From: Patescibacteria group bacterium
Lineage (GTDB): Bacteria; Patescibacteriota; Microgenomatia; UBA10105; UBA927
DNA: 55,870 nucleotides
Reading direction: 5' to 3'
Assembly: GCA_018821245.1 (NCBI GenBank)
Contig: JAHJMO010000017.1
Coordinates: forward strand, 1-55,870
Shown here: positions 9,656 to 17,054 of the stretch, piece by piece
Layout: every line of letters begins with the position of its first letter
Position numbering within the stretch: position 1 is the first letter of the stretch
Notes under the pieces: model-generated
What the model was told of the DNA's origin: nothing
Databases searched by the model: none
What the model saw: the letters and a program-made list of their open reading frames with translations, nothing else
Program-made: the position numbers and the translations under genes

Positions 9656-10645
9656 TTACGGTTTCTGCGGCCAAAATATTTTGTTAAAGAGTTTTCGTTC
9701 TTCGTTTCGTACTTTTTCAGCAAACTCGTTGTCGCTGTACTGTTGGGCTATTGTATCAAGTTTTCCCCACGACGTCGATGGCGTGAGGAAATTTCTTTTT
9801 GTTTCCCGATAGACCTGTTTGAGTTTGTCGTAGGGAACCATGACTTCACCATACACCCTGCGCTCTCTGTTTTGTTCATCTCGTTTTGTTTCGGTAAGAT
9901 ACAAACAGGGACGGTGAAAATTCAGGTATGGGTTGAACCACTGCGTATAGTAGGCGTTGATCTCGTCTGCTTTCTCCTGGTTGATGTGGACATAGCCCAT
10001 GTTCTTTCGTATGACCGATCCGTTTTTGGTTTCCACCAGTGCATTGTCATTACAATGTCGAGATCTGCTTTTCGTGTGTTTGATGAGGAGCCGATTGAGG
10101 ATTGCCTCAACTGTGTAGTTGATGAACTCTCCTCCCCGGTCGGAGTGAAAATTGAATACCACAAATGGAAACTGATCAATGAGTATTTTCAATGCCGGTT
10201 TCATACAGGATTCTGCAATCACCGGGACACAGACGACAATCTCCCATTGGGTAATCTCATCGACGGCGTTGATGTGGAAAACGTCCCTTTGGTGGACTGT
10301 ATCAATCCGAATGGCACCAGGGAGATTGTTTGGTTCCGGAGGTTTGGTGGTACCGATGGCGATCGCTCTGGGCTTGGTGCCATTGACCCAACTGTTGACA
10401 TAGACGGGATGATGTCGCAAATTGTTGATGTGGGAAATGGAGACACCGGCAATATGGTGATACTCCTGGTGACCAAATACTTCCCATTCCCGCCGAAGAA
10501 TTTCATGGGTAGCGGTGGCATTGAGCCGCAGATGGAGTTCATCTGTTTTTTCCAACAGTTTCACATCTCCACTCGTGTAGATCCGGTTGGGGTTCTCCCG
10601 ATGATATATTTTCCGTACGAGCTTCCCGAGAACCGCCCGCTTCAT
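9656..10645 (-). CDS. IS transposase, integrase core (rve, DDE) domain, IS481/IS3-like
   Basis: IRIDTVHQRDVFHINAVDEITQWE ... FNFHSDRGGEFINYTVE...HCNDNALVETKNGSVIRK: DDE integrase motifs. Confidence 0.88.
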   Translation of the reverse strand: MKRAVLGKLVRKIYHRENPNRIYTSGDVKLLEKTDELHLRLNATATHEILRREWEVFGHQEYHHIAGVSISHINNLRHHPVYVNSWVNGTKPRAIAIGTTKPPEPNNLPGAIRIDTVHQRDVFHINAVDEITQWEIVVCVPVIAESCMKPALKILIDQFPFVVFNFHSDRGGEFINYTVEAILNRLLIKHTKSRSRHCNDNALVETKNGSVIRKNMGYVHINQEKADEINAYYTQWFNPYLNFHRPCLYLTETKRDEQNRERRVYGEVMVPYDKLKQVYRETKRNFLTPSTSWGKLDTIAQQYSDNEFAEKVRNEERKLFNKIFWPQKP

Positions 10646-10684
10646 GAGTTGACCAATTGTTCCAATTGTTCGATACTTTCAATG

Positions 10685-10740
10685 CGTGAGTCATCCATAC
10701 TTGTCTTCATTGCAGAAACAAGTATATCCGGTGACTCACG
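10685..10740. repeat. Inverted repeat / hairpin upstream of transposase, inside the IS right end
   Basis: CGTGAGTCA(10685-10693)...TGACTCACG(10732-10740), with nested ATACTTGT...ACAAGTAT arms. Confidence 0.7.
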
Positions 10741-10823
10741 TTTTGTATCCACCCGACGGTATCATTTTTCGGTTAGATGCAAAACCTCGTACGGTATCAT
10801 CTTCGATTAGACAAGACTTGAGT

Positions 10824-10853
10824 TTGACAGATAGGCATCTAGTATGCTATATT
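10824..10853 (+). promoter_or_regulatory. Candidate sigma70-type promoter for the DGR variable-protein gene
   Basis: TTGACA (10824-10829), 18-nt spacer, TATATT (10848-10853), 8 nt before ATG 10862. Confidence 0.55.
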
Positions 10854-10861
10854 CCCTTCAC

Positions 10862-11503
10862 ATGTTCAAAAGTCTTGAAGGTGAACTACGAAGAAGGGGT
10901 GAAAATCCGTTGGCAAATATTGTCGCTTCTCTACTTAGTGTACGTGGAGAAGATATTCCCTTTAAAGAAAAAACAGGCGATGTGGTTCGCTTTTCTGCCG
11001 AGCAGCGCAAAGCGTTAGAAAAACGAGGCAGGACGGTATACGTTGAACTTCACGGAGAGACGTTGGAAACGTTAAAAGCGCAAACAGGTACGAAAAGTTA
11101 TCTGTATGGCAGGAAAGCAGAAGAAGTCGAAGCGGTTTCTGCTATGCGAGGAGTTGAAGTAGCGATTAACCTCGATCATGCAACTCCGGGAAAAACTTTT
11201 GGCAAGCCATTTAATGCACAACTGCCAATCCTTGAAACAGCAAATAAAGCGATTGAAGGGGTGACTGATACTTATCCTCAAACTCCGGCGGATGCGTTAG
11301 CCGTTGCTTTGGATGTGCAGAAGCAAACAGGAGTAAACATTTTATCAAATTATACTCGGGTAGGTAAAGCTGGCTCTATTCGTGTGGGCTTCTTGAGTCC
11401 CGGCGTCAGAGTGACGGTCGATGACGATTTCCATCCGGATGAGTCGGTTGACCACGTCGGGCTTCTTTCTCTGGCAGTGCCCGCAGCGGCACTTGGGCGT
11501 TGA
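10862..11503 (+). CDS. DGR variable (target) protein of unknown N-terminal family; the listed ORF begins at 10844, ATG 10862 preferred
   Basis: C-terminal 34 codons (GSIRVGFLSPGVRVTVDDDFHPDESVDHVGLLSL) are the VR matching the TR at 11817-11919; start chosen from promoter position. Confidence 0.85.
   Translation: MFKSLEGELRRRGENPLANIVASLLSVRGEDIPFKEKTGDVVRFSAEQRKALEKRGRTVYVELHGETLETLKAQTGTKSYLYGRKAEEVEAVSAMRGVEVAINLDHATPGKTFGKPFNAQLPILETANKAIEGVTDTYPQTPADALAVALDVQKQTGVNILSNYTRVGKAGSIRVGFLSPGVRVTVDDDFHPDESVDHVGLLSLAVPAAALGR
11372..11474 (+). repeat. DGR variable repeat (VR)
   Basis: 103-bp ungapped match to TR with 14 mismatches, 12 at TR adenines; in frame in the target gene. Confidence 0.93.
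11476..11493 (+). promoter_or_regulatory. Hairpin immediately 3' of VR (candidate DGR target-recognition hairpin)
   Basis: AGTGCC-CGCAGC-GGCACT; absent after TR (TAGTTTTTCGAGG). Confidence 0.6.
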
Positions 11504-11580
11504 TTTTTTGAATCTTTTGGATTTTCTCCTTTTGGATCTTCGCGTTTGTGTGATATCCTAGAAGTCAGAAGGCAGTGAAT

Positions 11581-11601
11581 GAATAGCGACTAGTGCTATT
11601 C
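11581..11601 (+). other. Stem-loop upstream of TR (possible TR-RNA leader element)
   Basis: GAATAGC-GACTAGT-GCTATTC. Confidence 0.35.
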
Positions 11602-11816
11602 GTCGCCTACTCACGAGCGGATACATATCGCCAGAGTTCTTGAGATTCATTGATATCTCAAAGAAGTGTGCGGTACCAACTCGAGACACTGCGGACTTTC
11701 CTCTTTGGACGTGTTTGCCTTTTCATTTCTGTTCGAGCAAACGGTCAAATACAATACAGCAGCCTGATGGTCATCGGACTGCGGTGGGAAAAGAGGACGG
11801 AGGAAAGTTTATTTGC

Positions 11817-11919
11817 GGCTCTATTATTGTGGGCAACTTGAATCCCGGCGTCAAAGTGAACGTCAATGACAATTTCCATCCGGATAAGTCGAATGACAAC
11901 GTCGGGCTTCTTTCTCTGG
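11817..11919 (+). repeat. DGR template repeat (TR)
   Basis: GGCTCTATTATTGTGGGCAACTTGAATCCCGGCGTCAAAGTGAACGTCAATGACAATTTCCATCCGGATAAGTCGAATGACAACGTCGGGCTTCTTTCTCTGG; rich in AAY codons; partner of the VR. Confidence 0.93.
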
Positions 11920-11935
11920 TAGTTTTTCGAGGTCA

Positions 11936-12355
11936 CTAGCTCATTTCGTTCTGAACTTTAGCAGCCCGTATCCAACCACCGAGCATTTTGCCGATTTCCT
12001 GAAGCATTTCTTGCAGAACAAGATAGCGTGCACTGGAAAGGGCTTGCGTGTCTTTTGCTAATCGCAGGAGAACCTTGAGTAGGTCTACTTTGACACTCAT
12101 CATTTGAAGGATGTTAAATTTTTCAGGTGAAGTTGGGACGAGAAACAGAAATTCAAGAATATCGAGAACAGTATTTTCTAATCGTGCTCCGAGACTATAT
12201 CGTTGGGTTTTCGGAAATGAGGGAAGTGTTATCGCAAGTTCACGATAAAGAGCGTATAGCTTGGTAAATATGGGAATATCCGGACCAAAGTCTACTATAG
12301 GTGTGTGTGTGTGGCTCTGACATATGAGGGCTATTTTATCATATGACGCACTCAT
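11936..12355 (-). CDS. avd: DGR accessory variability determinant (Avd-like four-helix bundle)
   Basis: DIPIFTKLYALYRELAITLPSFPKTQRYSLGARLENTVLDILEFLFLV...ARYLVLQEMLQEIGKMLGGWIRAA resembles the Avd / 23S-IVS four-helix bundle family; adjacent to DGR RT and TR. Confidence 0.85.
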   Translation of the reverse strand: MSASYDKIALICQSHTHTPIVDFGPDIPIFTKLYALYRELAITLPSFPKTQRYSLGARLENTVLDILEFLFLVPTSPEKFNILQMMSVKVDLLKVLLRLAKDTQALSSARYLVLQEMLQEIGKMLGGWIRAAKVQNEMS

Positions 12356-13343
12356 TGCTCCGGAGCAATTGTTTTTGGCTTGGGAAGAGTTTCGTTTGGG
12401 GAAAAGCGGGAAGCCCGAAGTTCAGCTGTTCGTCCGAACGTTGGAAGATAGTCTTTTTGCCTTACATACAGCGCTGAAACGACAAACATATCAACATGGC
12501 AACTATGAAGCCTTTTGGGTGAATGACCCAAAACGGCGCCATATCCACAAGGCCCCAGTCGTTGATCGTGTCGTGCACCACATTCTGTATACGTACCTCT
12601 ACGACCTCTTTGACCCCACGTTTATCCACGACTCGTATTCCTGTCGTTTGGGCAAAGGAACGCACAAAGGCGTAGAACGGTTGGTGTTTTTTACCAGAAA
12701 AGTATCACAGAACTATACTCGCACCTGCTGGGCACTGCAATTTGATATTCGTCGATTTTTTGCCAGAGCCGATCACAAAACTCTCAAACTATTATTGAGG
12801 CGTAAAATACAGGATGAGAATATATTGTGGTTACTCGATGAGGTAATCGACAGTTTTCACTCGGAGATGGGATATGGGAAGGGTATACCGCTTGGTAATC
12901 TCACGAGTCAGGTGTTTGCCAATATCTACCTTCACGAATTGGATCATTTTATGAAGCATACACTGAAAGTTCATTGGTACATTCGCTATGCAGATGACGG
13001 TGTGGTGGTGTCGTCATCGAGAACACTACTTGAGAAGTTGATTGAACCGATAGAAGATTTTTTGCACACCCGGCTTGCACTTACGTTACATCCGCGCAAA
13101 GTGACTATACGGAAACTGTCATGGGGTATAGATTTTTTGGGGTATATTGTTTTGCCACACTATATGTTGCCGAGGACAAAAACAAAAAAACGCCTCGTGC
13201 GGAGACTCAAAAAGCAAATTGAGTTAGCGTCATTTGAACAATCGTGGGCATCATATTGCGGATACCTGAGTCACTCCAGCAGTTTTCGATTGAGAGAACG
13301 ACTCAAAAATGATCTCTGGCTGATAGGAGGCATAAACGGGTAA
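12324..13343 (+). CDS. DGR reverse transcriptase
   Basis: RT motifs DIRRFFARADHKTL, GIPLGNLTSQVFANIYLHELDHFM (DGR-type GxxxSQ), YIRYADDGVVV, DFLGYIVLP. Confidence 0.93.
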   Translation: MRAILSYDALIAPEQLFLAWEEFRLGKSGKPEVQLFVRTLEDSLFALHTALKRQTYQHGNYEAFWVNDPKRRHIHKAPVVDRVVHHILYTYLYDLFDPTFIHDSYSCRLGKGTHKGVERLVFFTRKVSQNYTRTCWALQFDIRRFFARADHKTLKLLLRRKIQDENILWLLDEVIDSFHSEMGYGKGIPLGNLTSQVFANIYLHELDHFMKHTLKVHWYIRYADDGVVVSSSRTLLEKLIEPIEDFLHTRLALTLHPRKVTIRKLSWGIDFLGYIVLPHYMLPRTKTKKRLVRRLKKQIELASFEQSWASYCGYLSHSSSFRLRERLKNDLWLIGGING

Positions 13344-13425
13344 TGATAGTTTTGTGCATGACTGGTATAATGGGGCCATTTGAATTTCTGGCAGACAGCA
13401 CGTATACTCGTAAGTACTTCTTTTC

Positions 13426-13791
13426 ATGAAGAAAGTCTTGAGGCAGCATCATATTTCGTTCAAAAACGCCCTTGCAGGAGCATATTGGTCTTTGCGTACT
13501 CAGCCTAATTTCCGGGTGCATATTGGTTTATCAGCAGTGGCTATATGGTTTGGTTGGTATTTGGGCATCAGTAGAGTCGAGATGGTCATCGTAATTTTTA
13601 CCATAGTATTAGGGCTGGTTGCGGAGATGATAAATACGTCGCTTGAAGCTATGACTGATTTAATTACCAGAGAATGGAGGCAGGAAGCAAAAATCGCCAA
13701 AGATGTGGCAGCCGGCATGATGTTGACCGTATCCATCGGAGCCGTTATCGTCGCTATCGTTATATTCGGTCCGTATATACGAAGACTTTAA
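13426..13791 (+). CDS. dgkA: Diacylglycerol/undecaprenol kinase family
   Basis: SFKNALAGAYWSLRTQPNFRVHIGLS; GLVAEMINTSLEAMTDL; AKIAKDVAAGMML. Confidence 0.9.
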   Translation: MKKVLRQHHISFKNALAGAYWSLRTQPNFRVHIGLSAVAIWFGWYLGISRVEMVIVIFTIVLGLVAEMINTSLEAMTDLITREWRQEAKIAKDVAAGMMLTVSIGAVIVAIVIFGPYIRRL

Positions 13792-13804
13792 GCATAAGTG
13801 TCAT

Positions 13805-14854
13805 ATGGATATCCTTTTAGGATTACTCTTATTTTCATGGGTTCTCCATAGCGTATTGTATCTGCCGTTCATTCGGCTTTTGTACCGCTGGAGGTTTCAG
13901 CGTCTTTCCCAAAAAACGCTGGATGCTTTTGACAGGCGTACGCCGATTTTTGACAGATTTCATCAAAAAAAAGCCGGCACTCCGGTGGGGGGCGGAGCGC
14001 TTATTATTCTCCTTACCACAATACTATTTCCGATATCATTGATCATTCTTCGGTATTTTTGGGTACCTATTACGTCGGTGCACCCCTTGCACAGCGAGGT
14101 AAAAATTGTCCTTTTTACATTCATTTCTTTTGCGGTTCTCGGACTGTTTGACGATATCAAAAAAACATTCGTAACGTTTCGTCGGGGAGTATTTGGACTT
14201 CGGTTGCGACACAAGCTCATCCTGGAGACCATATTAGCGACGATCATCGGGTTTTGGTTGGTCTATGAGTTGAAGATTGATATTTTTTATATCCCGATTA
14301 TTGGGATTATCAGAATGGGCTGGTGGTTCATACCGTTTGCCGCTTTTGTGATAATCGCTTTTGCAAACGCATTTAATATCACCGATGGGTTGGACGGGTT
14401 AGCTTCCGGGGTTTTGATGATAGCATTATCCGCTTTTTGGATTATTTCCGCGTCCATTTTGGATACTCCGCTTTCAGTATTTATTGCTCTTTGGCTCGGG
14501 GGGCTTATAGCGTTCCTTTATTTCAATATTTTTCCTGCAAGAATATTTCTGGGTGATGTAGGGGCTTTGGCTTTTGGGGCAACCCTTGCCGTGGTTGGGT
14601 TGATATTAGGTAAGGCTCCGGCGCTTGCGGTCATCGGTGGAGTATTTGTGATTGAAGTAGCGTCATCGTTTATACAACTTTCATGGAAGAAGTTTTTTGG
14701 AAAAAAAGCCTTTGATGCCGCACCCTTTCACCTATGGCTTCAGTATAAAGGATGGCCGGAACCCAAAATCGTCATGCGCTTTTGGATCATTTCTATAATA
14801 CTGGCAATTATCGGTTTGTGGATTGCGCTGTTGACGAAAGCACATGTGCCGTAA
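13805..14854 (+). CDS. mraY: Phospho-N-acetylmuramoyl-pentapeptide-transferase
   Basis: KKAGTPVGGGALI; GLFDDIKK; NAFNITDGLDGLASG; FLGDVGALAFGATLA; PFHLWLQYKGWPEPKIVMRFW. Confidence 0.92.
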   Translation: MDILLGLLLFSWVLHSVLYLPFIRLLYRWRFQRLSQKTLDAFDRRTPIFDRFHQKKAGTPVGGGALIILLTTILFPISLIILRYFWVPITSVHPLHSEVKIVLFTFISFAVLGLFDDIKKTFVTFRRGVFGLRLRHKLILETILATIIGFWLVYELKIDIFYIPIIGIIRMGWWFIPFAAFVIIAFANAFNITDGLDGLASGVLMIALSAFWIISASILDTPLSVFIALWLGGLIAFLYFNIFPARIFLGDVGALAFGATLAVVGLILGKAPALAVIGGVFVIEVASSFIQLSWKKFFGKKAFDAAPFHLWLQYKGWPEPKIVMRFWIISIILAIIGLWIALLTKAHVP

Positions 14855-14865
14855 CCGCATTCCCC

Positions 14866-15669
14866 ATGATGGATCCTATACACAATTCTTCCATTGGAGT
14901 ACTTGACTCAGGTTCAGGTGGCCTGACCATTTGGCAAGCTTTGACAGAACAATTACCATTCGAATCGATTACGTATGTCGGCGATCATGCGTATTTACCA
15001 TACGGAGCAAAGACTACGGCGTTCATAACAAAACGTGTCTATGGTGTAATTTCTTTTCTTCAGAGACACGGTGCCAAGTTGATCGTGATAGCTTGTAATA
15101 CTGCAACAGTGGCGGGCATAGACAAATATAGGAAGATGTTCCCCGATATTCCGATTGTTGGTGTCGTTCCCGTCATAAAAACTGCAACCCAACAGAGTCG
15201 TACAAAATGTTTTGCCATTCTGTCAACAGAATTAACCGCAAAAAGCGCTTACCAAAAGAATTTGATTCGTGAATACGCTAACGGTTTTCAAGTTTTTAAT
15301 CTTTATTCCAATATCCTCGTTCCACTTATTGAATCCGGAAAGACAGAAGGGTTGACAATGGAAGTTGAACTGGGTAGAGCATTGGCGCCGATAAAAGACA
15401 GCAGGGCAGACATAGTAGTGCTTGGATGTACGCACTTCCCGTTTATTCGCGGTGTATGCACAAAAATTTTAGGAGATGATATTCAGGTATTAGATTCCTC
15501 CGGTGCCGTAGGGAGGCAGGTCCGTCGAATTTTAGAACGAAATAACATGTTGTCGCCTTCCCACGGTCATGTTTACACCTTTTACACAACCGGCGATGCC
15601 ATTGCTATGACAAGACTTTTTTCGCGATTGTTGCAAAAAAGCGCAAAGGTAGACAAAATTGAACTATGA
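14866..15669 (+). CDS. murI: Glutamate racemase
   Basis: IGVLDSGSGGLTIWQAL; VGDHAYLPYGAKT; IACNTATVAG; VLGCTHFPFI; start trimmed from ORF start 14752. Confidence 0.92.
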   Translation: MMDPIHNSSIGVLDSGSGGLTIWQALTEQLPFESITYVGDHAYLPYGAKTTAFITKRVYGVISFLQRHGAKLIVIACNTATVAGIDKYRKMFPDIPIVGVVPVIKTATQQSRTKCFAILSTELTAKSAYQKNLIREYANGFQVFNLYSNILVPLIESGKTEGLTMEVELGRALAPIKDSRADIVVLGCTHFPFIRGVCTKILGDDIQVLDSSGAVGRQVRRILERNNMLSPSHGHVYTFYTTGDAIAMTRLFSRLLQKSAKVDKIEL

Positions 15670-17054
15670 AGAAATTTAAGGGGAAAAAGGTTGCGATACT
15701 CGGGTTATCAACAGAGGGACGGGACACTGTAAAGTTTTTTGCCCGTGAAGAATCTTCTATTCTTTGTTGTGACATGCGTTCACGGTCGGAGCTGGGCACT
15801 ATATACACGAGCCTGTCTGCTTATCCGGTCATGTTTCAGCTGGGTAAGAGCTACCTTCAGAATTTGCAGGATTTTGATTATATCGTCAAGACGCAGGGGA
15901 TGTCGCCGCGATTGCCGGAATTAGTGTCTTTGCGCCGTCAGGGGAAAAAGATTACCAGCAATACTGCATTGTTTTTTGAACTATGCCAGGCTCGGATTAT
16001 CGGTGTAACAGGGACGAAGGGCAAAGGAACGACAAGCACACTTATTTATGAAATTTTGAAAAGTACCGGAAAGCAAGTTTTTTTGGGAGGTAATGTCGGA
16101 ACCCCGCTGTTATCAAAGGTGCGCGACATACAGTCATCCGACTGGGTAGTGTTGGAATTATCTTCTTTTCAGCTTGAGGACCTTCAGCAAAGTCCGCATA
16201 TCGCTGTGGTTTTGCCAATCACACAAGATCATCTGGCCAACTTTGATCCGCTGGCGACAAATTTTCACTCATCCCAAAAATCATACGTGGAAGCAAAACG
16301 GTCTATCATCCGCTTCCAGAGTTCGAGCGATATTATCGTATATAATGCGGATAATCTCACAAGTAGTGCGTTTGGTATCGCTTCGAAAGCGAAACGCTTC
16401 TCGTTTAGCGGTTGTCGAAGTGCCTCATGTGATGCGTATGTATCCAATCACGAAGCGTGGATACGTAAGGATGGAAGCGTAACGAAGATTGCGGCCCTTG
16501 GTAAAATACCATTACTTGGCGATCATAACTTGGAGAACATTGCGGCTGCCGCTCTAGTTTCCGTCAATATTGGCGTTTCGGTTTCTGCGATTTGTCGAGC
16601 GGTCAAGCGGTTTCACGGCTTACCACACCGATTGGAGCTGGTTCGGACTGTTGGTGGTGTGGCGTATTATAACGACTCTTTTTCTACCGTTCCTGAAACC
16701 ACAATCGCAGCCATCAGATCGTTTAATGCGCCCTTAATTCTCATTTTGGGCGGTTCGGAAAAAGGATCAAATTTCACTCAACTGGGTCAGAAAATAGCTG
16801 CATCCGGCATCGTTAAAGCAATTATCGTTATCGGACAAATGACGGAGTGCATTGCTCGGTCATTAGCCGGCGCACGATATCAAGGGAAGGTCGTTACCGG
16901 ATGTCTGTCCATGCATGAAATAGTGCATCGAGCGACCAAAGAAACACGTGCTGGGGATATAGTGTTGTTGTCTCCTGCCTGTGCTTCATTTGATATGTTC
17001 CCTAATTATAAAGAGCGAGGGTTGCAATTCAAATATGAGGTTGCCCGTCTTTGA
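15666..17054 (+). CDS. murD: UDP-N-acetylmuramoylalanine--D-glutamate ligase
   Basis: GVTGTKGKGTTSTLIYEIL; LELSSFQLEDL; HRLELVRTVGGVAYYNDSFSTVPETTIAAI; LSPACASFDMFPNYKERG. Confidence 0.93.
   Translation: MKKFKGKKVAILGLSTEGRDTVKFFAREESSILCCDMRSRSELGTIYTSLSAYPVMFQLGKSYLQNLQDFDYIVKTQGMSPRLPELVSLRRQGKKITSNTALFFELCQARIIGVTGTKGKGTTSTLIYEILKSTGKQVFLGGNVGTPLLSKVRDIQSSDWVVLELSSFQLEDLQQSPHIAVVLPITQDHLANFDPLATNFHSSQKSYVEAKRSIIRFQSSSDIIVYNADNLTSSAFGIASKAKRFSFSGCRSASCDAYVSNHEAWIRKDGSVTKIAALGKIPLLGDHNLENIAAAALVSVNIGVSVSAICRAVKRFHGLPHRLELVRTVGGVAYYNDSFSTVPETTIAAIRSFNAPLILILGGSEKGSNFTQLGQKIAASGIVKAIIVIGQMTECIARSLAGARYQGKVVTGCLSMHEIVHRATKETRAGDIVLLSPACASFDMFPNYKERGLQFKYEVARL

Larger units (their letters stand above)
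9620..10810. mobile_element. Insertion sequence with DDE transposase and terminal inverted repeats; right end duplicated
   Basis: Left TAATCGAAAAATGATACCGT (9620-9639) is the near-perfect reverse complement of ACGGTATCATTTTTCGGTTA (10756-10775) and of ACGGTATCATCTTCGATTA (10791-10809); they flank a transposase ORF. Confidence 0.8.

Noticed and set aside
9743-10810. 355-aa plus-strand ORF
   Set aside because: Antisense to the IS transposase, which has clear DDE integrase motifs; the antisense translation has no motif.
11640-11939. 99-aa ORF covering the TR as a protein-coding gene
   Set aside because: No recognisable protein upstream of the TR; open frame over the TR is expected because TR mirrors the VR coding frame.
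12324-13343. RT as a group II intron maturase or retron RT
   Set aside because: Motif is GIPLGNLTSQ (DGR type), not the group II QGxxxSP type; no maturase or HNH domain; adjacent Avd and A-biased TR/VR fit a DGR.
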